Of a stretch of 30,209 nt of DNA, positions 8,248 to 16,411 are shown piece after piece. The stretch spans positions 1 through 30,209 of the forward strand of contig JBAOID010000014.1 of NCBI GenBank assembly GCA_037045435.1, read 5' to 3'. The position numbers and the translations under genes are program-made. How positions within the stretch are numbered: the first letter of the stretch is position 1; each line of letters opens with the position of its first letter. The notes under the pieces are model-generated. The model did not search any database. It saw nothing but the letters and a program-made list of their open reading frames with translations, and had not been told where the DNA came from. The stretch is from CBDUEF01 sp018063485 (GTDB lineage Bacteria > Pseudomonadota > Alphaproteobacteria > Rhodobacterales > Rhodobacteraceae).

Positions 8248-8934
8248 ATGTGTATAAAGCCACTGTTTTTAATTGCTTTTCTTTTCCTTGTGCCGAAGGT
8301 TGTTCTGGCACAAGCAAGCAAAGAGACGGTTGCCGCCACTTGCGATTTCTCGGCCAAATCCGCGGCGCAGAAATGGGGTGTACCTGAGCAGATTATGCTG
8401 GCCATTACCCGTGTTGAAACCGGGCGGACCCAAGGCGGACAGCTCTCACCCTGGCCCTGGACGGTAAATCTGGCAGGCCAGGGCTATTGGTTCGATAGCC
8501 AGAAGCAGGCAATCGCCTTTGCCGAGGCCAGCCAAGCAAGTGGAAACAACAATTTCGATGTCGGTTGTTTTCAGGTCAATCTGAACTGGCATGGGGATGC
8601 TTTTGCGTCTCTGGCCGACGCCTTGGATCCGAACCAGAATGCCGATTATGCTGCGGCTTTTCTGACAGAGCTCTTTCGTGAATCGGGCAGTTGGCGCGAC
8701 GCTGCCGCTGCCTATCACTCCAAAACACCCGAATTTGCCGCGGCATATGTTGCCAAACTTGAGGCTGTCCTGCGCGATTTGGTGTCTGCCCCTGCACAGG
8801 CGTCTGAACTGGTGGCCTACCGTGCGCAGCCGACAAATCGCTTTCCCCTGCTACAAAGTGGTGTCGCTTCCGGGAATGGCTCACTGGTGCCGCTACTGCA
8901 AACGAACGGGCCGCTGATCGGAGTTTCACCCTGA
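8248..8934 (+). CDS. Soluble lytic transglycosylase (SLT domain) in flagellar operon
   Basis: The 228-residue product starts with a signal peptide (about 1-24) and carries an SLT-type goose-lysozyme-like domain. The catalytic Glu is at about residue 57 (R-V-E-T-G-R), followed by an N-F-D-V-G-C-F-Q-V-N motif and an A-A-x-Y-H motif. It would cut peptidoglycan in the periplasm. Rhodobacter sphaeroides uses a dedicated transglycosylase, SltF, to open the wall for its rod because its FlgJ lacks that domain; the position in this operon fits a similar task (inference). The frame extends to 8224, but the ATG at 8248 gives the cleaner signal peptide. The flhA ATG follows the stop directly. Confidence 0.85.
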   Translation: MCIKPLFLIAFLFLVPKVVLAQASKETVAATCDFSAKSAAQKWGVPEQIMLAITRVETGRTQGGQLSPWPWTVNLAGQGYWFDSQKQAIAFAEASQASGNNNFDVGCFQVNLNWHGDAFASLADALDPNQNADYAAAFLTELFRESGSWRDAAAAYHSKTPEFAAAYVAKLEAVLRDLVSAPAQASELVAYRAQPTNRFPLLQSGVASGNGSLVPLLQTNGPLIGVSP

Positions 8935-11013
8935 ATGTCCGCATTTTCCATTTCTGCACAAAACCTGTTCCGCCCCACCATCCTGTTGGCCCTCGCTCTG
9001 ATGGCAGTGATCGTCATGATGGTTTTGCCTGTGCCTGCCTGGATGCTGGACCTTGGGCTTGCGCTGTCTTTTGCGCTGGCCATTCTCATGCTGACTGTCA
9101 CGCTTTTCATCGAGCGGCCGCTGGATTTTTCAGCCTTTCCGACGATCTTGCTGGTCTCTTTGATGTTGCGGCTGTCGCTCAATATTTCCTCGACGAAACT
9201 GATCATCGGTCAGGGGCATACCGGCACCTCGGCTGCCGGCCACGTCATCGAAGGCTTTGCGAATTTCATTATGGGCGGCAATATCTTGCTGGGCGTAGTG
9301 ATTTTTTGCGTGTTGTTGATCGTCAATTTCATCGTGATCACCAAAGGCGCGGGTCGCATGGCCGAAGTGGGTGCGCGGTTTGCCCTGGATGGGATGCCGG
9401 GCAAGCAATTGGCGATTGATGCTGATATGGCCGCAGGCGCAATCAACCATGCCGAGGCCAAGACGCGGCGGGAAGAGGAGCTTGCCGAGACCAACTTTTT
9501 CGGCTCGCTTGACGGGGCATCGAAATTCGTCAAAGGCGATGCGGTGGCGGGGCTGTTGATCACCGGGCTGAACATTGTCATGGGCCTGATCATGGGTGTG
9601 GTGATGCATGGTATGCCGGTGGGCAAGGCGTTTCAGACCTATGCCATTCTGACCGTAGGCGACGGATTGGTTTCGCAGATTCCAGCCGTGGTGATTTCCG
9701 TGGCCGCGGCGTTGTTGTTGACGCGAGGCGGCACCAAAGGCACGGCAGATGTATCATTCTTTGCACAGTTGAGCCGCTATCCAGGTGCTTTGGGAACGGT
9801 TGCGGTTCTGATGGCGCTGTTTGCGCTGGTGCCTGGGATGCCTTTCATTCCCTTCATTCTTGCTGCGCTGGCGCTTGGTGCGGGCGCCTTTCGCATCACC
9901 AAGAACGCCGCATTGGCCAGGTCTGAACCCCTGCCCGCAACACCTGAGCCACTGCGCAAGCATCTTGGGGATGTGTTGGACTTTGATGAAATCCACATTG
10001 AATTTGCCTCGAACCTGGTGGGAATGGTGTTGGATCCGGCGACGGGTCTGGATGCGCGGATCAACAATATGCGCAACCATGTGGCCGCTGCCTTTGGGGT
10101 GATTCTTCCTGAAATGCGCCTCACGGATGAGGCGGGTCTGCCATCTGGAACTTACCGCATACGTCTGCAAGGAGTGGAACGCGTCCGCGACAGATTGGTG
10201 CCGGATCGGGTTCTGGTGCTGTTGTCCGAGGGGGTCATGTCGCCCGATGGGCAGGACGTGAAAGAACCGGTTTATGGTGCGCCTGCTCGCTGGATCAAAG
10301 CGGATGATCAGGAAGATGCGGTTCTGGCGGGCCTGACCGTTGTTTCGCCAGTCGAAGTTTTGGCAACTCATCTACTTGAAATCATTAGAGGAAACTTGTC
10401 ACGTTTGCTTTCCTTGCGTGGAATGCGGCGTTTGTTGGATGAATTTGTCAACGTTTCGGACCCGGTTCGAGCCGAAGCCAATCGCCGCCTTCTGGATGAG
10501 CTGATGCCCGACAAAGTGCCGCCAGATCTTTTGCTTGCGGTGTTGCGGCTGTTGTTGGAGGAACGCGTGTCGGTTCGCAACCTGCCGCTCATTCTTGAGG
10601 CCGTGGCCGAAGCCCGTGGTCTGGGTGCGCCCGAAGCGGTTTGTGAACATGTCCGCCAGCGCCTTGGGTTTCAACTGGTCGCCGAGCTGCGACGTGAAGA
10701 TGGTACAATTCCTTTGATCCAGTTGGCGCCCGATTGGGAGAAAGTCTTTGCGACCTATCAGATTGAAGGCGAACGCGGGCTGCGCGATGTGGCTTTGCCG
10801 CCCGAGCAATTCAACCGGCTTGCCAATGCCTTGGCTGATAGGTTAACTCATTCGGCTGCAACGGGAACCTATCCGGCCCTTGTCACCTCTACTCTCCGGC
10901 GTCGGTTTTTGCGCACGGTGATTGGTGCCAAGGGGTTGTCGACCCCCGTCCTCTCTTATGAGGAAATCGGCATGGACGCGCGCCCGGCGATAGTGGGAAT
11001 GATCGCGGCATGA
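8935..11013 (+). CDS. flhA: Flagellar type III export protein FlhA
   Basis: FlhA is the large export-gate protein that binds chaperone-substrate complexes. The product is 692 residues: an N-terminal half with about eight membrane segments (to about 330) and a soluble C-terminal domain that contacts chaperones. The FHIPEP signature is clear (R-M-A-E-V-G-A-R-F-A-L-D-G-M-P-G-K-Q from about residue 141), as is the downstream D-A-D-M-A-A-G. Length is normal for the family. The ATG follows the SLT stop immediately and the stop overlaps fliR by four bases, so flhA, fliR and flhB are translationally coupled. Confidence 0.97.
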   Translation: MSAFSISAQNLFRPTILLALALMAVIVMMVLPVPAWMLDLGLALSFALAILMLTVTLFIERPLDFSAFPTILLVSLMLRLSLNISSTKLIIGQGHTGTSAAGHVIEGFANFIMGGNILLGVVIFCVLLIVNFIVITKGAGRMAEVGARFALDGMPGKQLAIDADMAAGAINHAEAKTRREEELAETNFFGSLDGASKFVKGDAVAGLLITGLNIVMGLIMGVVMHGMPVGKAFQTYAILTVGDGLVSQIPAVVISVAAALLLTRGGTKGTADVSFFAQLSRYPGALGTVAVLMALFALVPGMPFIPFILAALALGAGAFRITKNAALARSEPLPATPEPLRKHLGDVLDFDEIHIEFASNLVGMVLDPATGLDARINNMRNHVAAAFGVILPEMRLTDEAGLPSGTYRIRLQGVERVRDRLVPDRVLVLLSEGVMSPDGQDVKEPVYGAPARWIKADDQEDAVLAGLTVVSPVEVLATHLLEIIRGNLSRLLSLRGMRRLLDEFVNVSDPVRAEANRRLLDELMPDKVPPDLLLAVLRLLLEERVSVRNLPLILEAVAEARGLGAPEAVCEHVRQRLGFQLVAELRREDGTIPLIQLAPDWEKVFATYQIEGERGLRDVALPPEQFNRLANALADRLTHSAATGTYPALVTSTLRRRFLRTVIGAKGLSTPVLSYEEIGMDARPAIVGMIAA

Positions 11014-11789
11014 CTGATTTCATCATCGGACTGACCGACTACGCAGGACTTGGGCCCAAAGTGATCTGGGCCACCGCGCTGGTTTTTCTGCGGGTTGGTG
11101 CTGCAATGGCGATGATGCCGGCTTTTGGCGAACAGGCCGTTCCCCAGCGGGTCCGGCTGGTGCTGGCGTTGGCCTTTACCGCAGTTGTGACCCCGGCGGT
11201 AAGCGACGGCTTGCCCTCGGTTGAGACTGGTTTTGTTTTGCCGGTCCTCGCTGAAACCGTCATAGGTCTTGCTCTGGGCATCGGGCTTCGCCTGATGGTG
11301 ATGTCGTTGCAGATGGCTGGAGCGATTGCCGCGCAATCGACGTCGCTGTCACAGATGGTGGGCGGTATCGGGCCAGAGCCGCAGCCTGCGATCACAAATC
11401 TTCTGGTGATGGCAGGTTTGGCCTTGGCGGTATCGTCCGGTCTGCATGTGCGGGTGGCTGAGTTGCTGATTGGCTCGTATCAAATCCTGCCCGCAGGTCG
11501 GATTCCTGATGCCAAGGACATGGCCGATTGGGGCCTGTTTCGCATTGCTTCGGCCTTTGCTCTGGCGTTTTCCCTGGCCGCCGCCTTTTCGATCGCCGCA
11601 TTGCTCTACAATGTGGCGCTGGGCGTGATCAATCGTGCAATGCCGACGCTGATGGTTACCTTTATCGGCGCGCCCGCGCTTACGGCAGGCGGGCTAATCT
11701 TGCTGATGCTTTGCGCGCCCATGATGCTTCAGTATTGGTTGCACATACTGTCCGGCTTTCTTGACGCGCCGTTCATGGTAACGCCATGA
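11010..11789 (+). CDS. fliR: Flagellar type III export gate protein FliR
   Basis: FliR joins FliP and FliQ in the export gate. The 259-residue product has about six hydrophobic segments and the family pattern (F-L-R-V-G-A-A near the start, P-x-R-V-R-L-V-L-A-L-A, and G-L-A-L-G-I-G-L-R around 85-95). Length is as expected. It overlaps flhA and flhB by four bases each (ATGA junctions), the usual flhA-fliR-flhB order of Rhodobacteraceae. Confidence 0.95.
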   Translation: MTDFIIGLTDYAGLGPKVIWATALVFLRVGAAMAMMPAFGEQAVPQRVRLVLALAFTAVVTPAVSDGLPSVETGFVLPVLAETVIGLALGIGLRLMVMSLQMAGAIAAQSTSLSQMVGGIGPEPQPAITNLLVMAGLALAVSSGLHVRVAELLIGSYQILPAGRIPDAKDMADWGLFRIASAFALAFSLAAAFSIAALLYNVALGVINRAMPTLMVTFIGAPALTAGGLILLMLCAPMMLQYWLHILSGFLDAPFMVTP

Positions 11790-12868
11790 GCGGGGAAGAC
11801 GACAGTGAAAAGGAACATGAGCCGTCACAAAAACGTCTTGCCGATGCGCGCAAACGGGGAGAGGTGCCGCGCTCTGCCGATCTTTCCACGGCAGCCGGGT
11901 ATGCGGGGTTGCTTTTGGCCTGCACGATCTGGGGAGGCGAGATATTGCAGGGGATTGGCGCGGCACTTGCGTCACTTCTGAGTGAGGCGGATCGCTTTGG
12001 GCCGCTTTTGCAAAGGGCGGCACGCGCGCCTGTTGGTGGGCTGATGTCCTCGGTTACCCTGTCTGTTTCAATGCTTTTTGTCTTGCCCGCTGTGGCAGCG
12101 CTTGGGGCGATCTTGATGCAGCGCGCCTTTGTGGTTGCTCCAGAAAAACTTGCGTTGAAATGGTCGCGCCTTTCGCCTTTGGCCAATGCAAAACAGAAGT
12201 TCGGCAGCCAAGGGCTTTTTGAATTTGGCAAGAGCCTGGTCAAAATGTTGCTGTTCTTTGGGGTTCTTGGTGCCTTTCTGCTGTCACACGCGCCAGAAAT
12301 ATTACAAAGTCACATCCTGGCCCCGCAAATCGCTACAGAATTGATGCTGCGGCTTTTTTTAAAATTTCTCTTTCTCGTGGTGTTGATCTCCACCGTCATC
12401 GGCGGTGTTGATTACGGCTGGCAGCATGTGCAGCATCGGCACCGGAACCGAATGTCGCGCAAGGATCTGCAAGATGAGATGAAAGAGTCCGAAGGCGATC
12501 CGCAAACCAAACAGCAACGCCGCCAGCGCGGGCATGAGATTGCCACCAACCGTATGTTGCAAGATGTAGCCAAGGCAGATGTGATCGTCGTGAACCCGAC
12601 GCATTACGCCATCGCGTTGAAATGGAACAGGGCGACACGCGCCGCACCGGTCTGCGTGGCCAAGGGCATGGATGAAACGGCAGCGCGCATTCGTGAAAAG
12701 GCTGTGCTGGCAGGGGTGCCGATTCATTCCGATCCGCCCACGGCGCGGGCGATCCATGCCACGGTGAAGCTGGGGCAACCGATTCTGCCCGAGCATTATC
12801 GAGCCGTCGCCGCTGCAATTCGGTTTTCCGAGGCTATGCGCAAACGGAGCAAGGGGGCGCTATCATGA
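11786..12868 (+). CDS. flhB: Flagellar type III export switch protein FlhB
   Basis: FlhB sets export specificity and switches from rod/hook to filament proteins after self-cleavage. The product is 360 residues with a charged start (E-K-E-H-E-P-S-Q-K-R-L-x-D-A-R-K-R-G-E-V-x-R-S), four membrane segments (about 35-210) and a cytoplasmic domain. The autocleavage motif N-P-T-H is present with Asn at about residue 270, so it should be processed normally. The four-base overlaps with fliR and the following small gene suggest coupled translation. Confidence 0.97.
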   Translation: MSGEDDSEKEHEPSQKRLADARKRGEVPRSADLSTAAGYAGLLLACTIWGGEILQGIGAALASLLSEADRFGPLLQRAARAPVGGLMSSVTLSVSMLFVLPAVAALGAILMQRAFVVAPEKLALKWSRLSPLANAKQKFGSQGLFEFGKSLVKMLLFFGVLGAFLLSHAPEILQSHILAPQIATELMLRLFLKFLFLVVLISTVIGGVDYGWQHVQHRHRNRMSRKDLQDEMKESEGDPQTKQQRRQRGHEIATNRMLQDVAKADVIVVNPTHYAIALKWNRATRAAPVCVAKGMDETAARIREKAVLAGVPIHSDPPTARAIHATVKLGQPILPEHYRAVAAAIRFSEAMRKRSKGALS

Positions 12869-13209
12869 GCAAACAAAAGGAGTTACACCGATTGCAACAG
12901 CTGGCTGGGTTGAAACTGGATGCAATGCTGTTGGTATTGACGGCAGCCAGCCGTGCGCGGCAAGCCAGTCTGGATCAGCTTGCTGGATTGGCGATCCCCG
13001 AAAGTCTTCCGACCGGTCTTCCCGAGCTTGTGAGCCGCCGTGCAACTCTCACCTATCAGCGTTGGGCGGAATGTCGGCGGGTCGAGATCAATCAATTGCT
13101 CGCACGCCAAACGGCTGACTGGCTGACTGCGCAAGATGCGGCGCGTGTTGCCTTTGGTCAGACCGAGGCCTTGCGGCTGCTTGCAAGTCGATTGGCCGGG
13201 AAAGTCTAG
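12865..13209 (+). CDS. Small helical protein after flhB, possibly FliJ-like
   Basis: The 114-residue product is almost wholly helical by composition (Leu, Ala, Arg, Gln; heptad-like spacing at about 5-40 and 55-110) with no membrane segment or signal. Its start overlaps the flhB stop by four bases, so it is made together with the export gate. Size, coiled-coil character and neighbourhood resemble FliJ, the export-ATPase coiled-coil chaperone-escort protein, but there is no motif that proves it. It could instead be a FliO- or FlhE-like accessory of this lineage. It is the last gene of the plus-strand flagellar unit. Confidence 0.78.
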   Translation: MSKQKELHRLQQLAGLKLDAMLLVLTAASRARQASLDQLAGLAIPESLPTGLPELVSRRATLTYQRWAECRRVEINQLLARQTADWLTAQDAARVAFGQTEALRLLASRLAGKV

Positions 13210-13219
13210 CCATTCATCC

Positions 13220-13250
13220 CCCGGATCTGGCGGACCAAAGCCAGCCCGGG
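13220..13250. terminator. Stem-loop between convergent flagellar unit and Hint gene
   Basis: CCCGG-AT-CTGGC and GCCAG-C-CCGGG pair around an eight-base loop, with a small bulge. It lies in the 42 bases between two convergent genes. There is no clear T-tract on the plus side, so a factor-independent terminator is only a moderate call; it may act for both strands. Confidence 0.45.
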
Positions 13251-13251
13251 T

Positions 13252-14337
13252 CTACACCATCCGCATGGATGCAGTTCTGCCCTGCGCCGCCCGGCCCCAC
13301 AATGTCATCAGGGTTATTGCTTCGTAATGGTGCAGGCAGTGCAAGGAAGGTTCGGTGGCCGTCGCTTTGGCAGGTTGGCAAAGCAAGGCGCAGCCGTCCG
13401 CCATGGCCAGCACCGAAGTTCCAAAATCGAGCGCGACGCCTTGTGTCATCGCGCGCCTTTGATCCAGTATGGCGGTCTGTCCGTCGACCAGATCAGCGGC
13501 TTTGATCAGAACATCTTCCTGACCGAACAGATATTCCACTTCAGGGCCGTTCAGTGCGATCTGCTGATCTGCTGCCACCAGCAAATCATGTCGGGCACCA
13601 AAAAAGGGTGCGCGCAAGAATACAGGCGCAAAGGAGCCGCGGCTGGGAAGGTCGACATGGCGAACCCTGCACAGGGGTAAAAGATCGCCGTTGATTGCTC
13701 GCACCAGGTCACCCGGCTGCAACTGCCCGGCCATTCTCGGGCCGTGACTGGTTTCAATCGGGGTTCGTTGGCCGATCCATGGCAACTGGCTGGGCAGGGC
13801 GCTCCCCCGGCTCACTCCGAACCACAAGATTGCCGGATTGCGATGCGCCCCGAAAGCGCCAATAGCTAGGGATGAAAGATCACAAAGCCGCAAGGGGAGT
13901 GGGTCGGAACCTCTGGCGCGATCAAAGCGTGCAGGTTTTGCGTTGTCGTTCCCAGTGGGTCCAAGGATTTCCAGGCTCATATCCCATTGCCGGGCTGGCG
14001 CATCAAAACGAAAGCTGACTCTGGCTTGGCCTTTGCTCTCTGGTAATGGTCCGGGGAGGACATGGCGAACAACGACACGCCCTTGCCGGTGCAACAGCAC
14101 CATTCCCACAGTCGGCTCATAAAACAGGGCAAAGGTGCGGGGCCAACCTGCGGCGGATCGGATTTCCAACAGCAGAGTTGGGGCAACCAATGGCAGGGCA
14201 AACTCTGTCACAAAAAGTCCGGCTTCCAACAAGGCGTCGTCTGAGCCAGCGGTCGAAGGAAGGGCTTTGTCAGAGAGGATCAGCCAGTCCCGTTGGTCCG
14301 CCCTGTGCGCCGGAAAAGAGATACCGCTTTCAGCCAT
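13252..14337 (-). CDS. Hint-domain protein with apparently lost self-cleavage residues
   Basis: The 361-residue product has an N-terminal beta-rich region (about 1-175) and a C-terminal Hint-like domain (about 187-290) with I-E-T-x-x-G-P-R, L-Q-P-G-D-L-V and F-G-x-E-D-V-L-I-K-A-A-D-L blocks, as in the Hint_2 proteins common in Rhodobacteraceae. In those the domain begins with Cys (C-x-x-x-G-T-x-I-x-T); here the aligned positions are W187 and R191, and the usual H-R pair is D-Q-Q, so hedgehog/intein-type self-processing looks lost. It has no signal peptide. The ATG at 14337 overlaps the end of a 53-residue ORF by eight bases, suggesting co-translation. The unit is convergent with the flagellar operon. 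Function unknown. Confidence 0.8.
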   Translation of the reverse strand: MAESGISFPAHRADQRDWLILSDKALPSTAGSDDALLEAGLFVTEFALPLVAPTLLLEIRSAAGWPRTFALFYEPTVGMVLLHRQGRVVVRHVLPGPLPESKGQARVSFRFDAPARQWDMSLEILGPTGNDNAKPARFDRARGSDPLPLRLCDLSSLAIGAFGAHRNPAILWFGVSRGSALPSQLPWIGQRTPIETSHGPRMAGQLQPGDLVRAINGDLLPLCRVRHVDLPSRGSFAPVFLRAPFFGARHDLLVAADQQIALNGPEVEYLFGQEDVLIKAADLVDGQTAILDQRRAMTQGVALDFGTSVLAMADGCALLCQPAKATATEPSLHCLHHYEAITLMTLWGRAAQGRTASMRMV

Positions 14338-14491
14338 GTTCTTTGATCCGGTTTGCAAGCGGGTCTTCGGTTATCGGGCCGCCGCAAAAACCCCAGCCGA
14401 AATGGCATTGGCCGATCTCCGCGCCACCATGACGGCGAAAGATGTCTGCAAATACTGCTTTGGGGTCACCGAACTCAGTGCCGTTTGCCAT
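14330..14491 (-). CDS. Unannotated 53-aa ORF overlapping the Hint gene
   Basis: On the minus strand a 53-codon frame begins at the ATG at 14491, with GGGAG seven bases upstream, and ends in a TGA at 14330-14332, inside the first codons of the Hint gene (eight-base overlap). Its product is compact, with a charged helix-like start (D-P-K-A-V-F-A-D-I-F-R-R-H), then Gly/aromatic residues with two Cys (Q-C-H-F-G-W-G-F-C-G-G) and a P-I-T-E-D-P end. No signal or membrane segment. Codon use resembles the neighbours. The tight overlap and ribosome site argue it is translated; the function is unknown and I recognise no family. Confidence 0.6.
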   Translation of the reverse strand: MANGTEFGDPKAVFADIFRRHGGAEIGQCHFGWGFCGGPITEDPLANRIKEHG

Positions 14492-14603
14492 CGTCGATCT
14501 CCCGATCGGGGAAACAGGTCAAACGCTCCGAAACCCCGCGTGGGGATGCTTTGGTGCTGCTCGGTTCGGGCATGTTGGCCCAACGCTCGCCCTGCCTCAG
14601 GAC

Positions 14604-14618
14604 TTATTGTTTCATTAA
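14604..14618 (-). promoter_or_regulatory. CtrA-like box (TTAA-N7-ATAA on minus strand) upstream of 53-aa ORF/Hint unit
   Basis: Read on the minus strand, TTAATGAAACAATAA matches the CtrA consensus at seven of eight fixed bases with N7 spacing. It lies 113 bases upstream of the 53-aa ORF start. The surrounding 14492-14775 (284 bases) contains no other gene I can support; dapE begins at its right end. CtrA control of the Hint unit would link it to motility timing, but this is inference. Confidence 0.45.
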
Positions 14619-14775
14619 GTTTAGGCAACGATCGGGCAGATGTCACTCGAGATCGCCCCAAACCTATGGCAAGCACGCGCAGCGGTGTCTCGCACGCAAC
14701 AGTTTTAGCAAAAGGTTGCAGCAGCGAGGTCTTGCGATTATCGCTGGACCAGATCCTTGCGCGAAAGTCCCAAGA

Positions 14776-15930
14776 ATGCCCAAGCCTCTTTCTGTAGATG
14801 CCGTTGATCTGACCGCGAGGCTGATCCGTTGTCCCTCGGTCACGCCTGTTGAAGGCGGGGCTCTGGTGATCTTGCAAAGCGTGTTGAGCGAGGCAGGTTT
14901 CGCCTGTTCCCGCGTCGATCGCGGTGGCATTGCCAATCTGTTCGCCCGCTGGGGCCTGCGAGGTGCCAATAAAACCTTTGGTTTCAATGGACATACCGAT
15001 GTGGTCCCGGTTGGCGACCGCGCGGCATGGACCCATGATCCCTTTGGAGCCGAAGTGGTTGATGGTTGGATGTATGGTCGCGGTGCCACCGATATGAAAT
15101 CTGGCGTGGCGGCCTTTGTGGCGGCGGCAATTGATTTCGTGCGCAATAGCCCGCCCGACGGTGCCGTTGTGCTTGCCATCACCGGCGATGAGGAGGACGT
15201 GGCGCTGGACGGCACTGTCGCGCTGCTGGACTGGATGGCCGAAAACGGTGAGCGCATGACCCATTGCCTTGTCGGTGAGCCAACCTGCCCCAATGAGATG
15301 GGCGAGATGATGAAAATCGGGCGGCGCGGCTCGATGACGGGCTATTTCACCGCCGCTGGGGTTCAAGGCCATTCTGCTTATCCGCATCGGGCGAAAAATC
15401 CGATGTCGGCGTTGGTTAAGCTGCTGACCCGGCTTGAGGCGCAGCCGCTGGATACAGGGACCGCGCATTTTGATGCCTCGACATTGGCGATCACCACGAT
15501 TGATTGTGGAAATCCGGCCAATAACGTGATCCCCGCCAAGGGAAGCGCCACCGTAAATATCCGGTTCAACGATGCCCATTCCGGGGCCAGCCTGTCGCGC
15601 TGGCTGCAAGACCACGCGACGGCAGTGCAGGCAGAGACCGGTGTGCAAATCGGGCTGCGCATCACGATTTCAGGCGAAAGTTTCCTGACCCCGCCGGGCG
15701 ATTTTTCCGCGCTGATCGCACGGGCAGTGCAGGCTGAAACGGGCCGGATGCCCGAAGCCTCGACATCGGGCGGCACCTCGGATGCGCGCTTTGTCAAGGA
15801 TCATTGCCCGGTTGTCGAATTTGGTCTGGTGGGCAAGACCATGCATCAGGTTGATGAACGGGTCGAAGTTGCGCATATCCATGCGCTGAAATCCATCTAC
15901 GGACGTATCCTGAAGGACTATTTCGCATGA
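14776..15930 (+). CDS. dapE: Succinyl-diaminopimelate desuccinylase DapE
   Basis: DapE hydrolyses N-succinyl-LL-diaminopimelate in lysine and peptidoglycan-precursor synthesis; it is a dinuclear zinc M20-family enzyme. The 384-residue product has the metal-binding motifs G-H-T-D-V-V-P-V-G-D (His/Asp), Y-G-R-G-A-T-D-M-K-S-G (second Asp) and G-D-E-E (catalytic Glu), followed by the dimerisation lid and a C-terminal M-H-Q-V-D-E region. The frame stays open upstream to 14353, but the conserved start is the ATG at 14776. It overlaps the GNAT gene by four bases. Confidence 0.96.
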   Translation: MPKPLSVDAVDLTARLIRCPSVTPVEGGALVILQSVLSEAGFACSRVDRGGIANLFARWGLRGANKTFGFNGHTDVVPVGDRAAWTHDPFGAEVVDGWMYGRGATDMKSGVAAFVAAAIDFVRNSPPDGAVVLAITGDEEDVALDGTVALLDWMAENGERMTHCLVGEPTCPNEMGEMMKIGRRGSMTGYFTAAGVQGHSAYPHRAKNPMSALVKLLTRLEAQPLDTGTAHFDASTLAITTIDCGNPANNVIPAKGSATVNIRFNDAHSGASLSRWLQDHATAVQAETGVQIGLRITISGESFLTPPGDFSALIARAVQAETGRMPEASTSGGTSDARFVKDHCPVVEFGLVGKTMHQVDERVEVAHIHALKSIYGRILKDYFA

Positions 15931-16349
15931 GCCTGACCATTGCCGAGACCCGCGATATCGCCACCTGCCGCCTGTTGCGACGGGTGGTGTTTATCGACGA
16001 GCAAGGTGTGTCCGAGGCTGATGAACGCGACGATCTGGACGATATTGCGATCCATCTGCTGGCCATCGAAAATGACCAGGCCCTGGGCTCTGCCCGGCTG
16101 ATTGTTCAAGGAGCAACCGGCAAGATTGGCCGGGTTTGCGTGTTGCAAGCGGCGCGAGGCAGGGGCATTGGAGCCGCTCTCATCCATGCGGCCGTGGCCC
16201 GCTTGCAAAAGACTCCCGGCGTCGCCAAGGCCAAACTGGGGGCGCAAACCCATGCCATTGCCTTTTATCAAGCCTTGGGCTTCACTCCAGTCGGGGAAGT
16301 CTATCTCGATGCCGGAATTGACCATCAGGATATGATCCGCTCTCTTTAA
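15927..16349 (+). CDS. GNAT-family N-acetyltransferase, ElaA-like
   Basis: The 140-residue product is a single GNAT domain: an R-x-x-V-F-I-x-E-Q-x-V-x-E start, the acetyl-CoA loop with R-G-R-G-I-G (about 73-78), and a C-terminal F-Y-x-x-L-G-F-x-P-V-G-E-V-Y motif, which matches the ElaA/YjcF group. The acceptor is unknown. Its ATG overlaps the dapE stop by four bases (ATGA), so the two are co-translated; a link to cell-wall or lysine metabolism is possible but only by context. Confidence 0.88.
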   Translation: MSLTIAETRDIATCRLLRRVVFIDEQGVSEADERDDLDDIAIHLLAIENDQALGSARLIVQGATGKIGRVCVLQAARGRGIGAALIHAAVARLQKTPGVAKAKLGAQTHAIAFYQALGFTPVGEVYLDAGIDHQDMIRSL

Positions 16350-16411
16350 GCTGCTTGGCACCTGCGAGAGCGGTCTTTCAGAAGAAGCCCCTTCATGTTA
16401 CGCGTGGCCTC

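Noticed and set aside
14353..14775. Upstream extension of the dapE frame to 14353
   Set aside because: The extension has no DapE-like sequence and overlaps the 53-aa ORF; the conserved start is at 14776.
14371..15648. Long minus-strand frame across dapE
   Set aside because: It lies opposite a clear dapE and shows no domain features.
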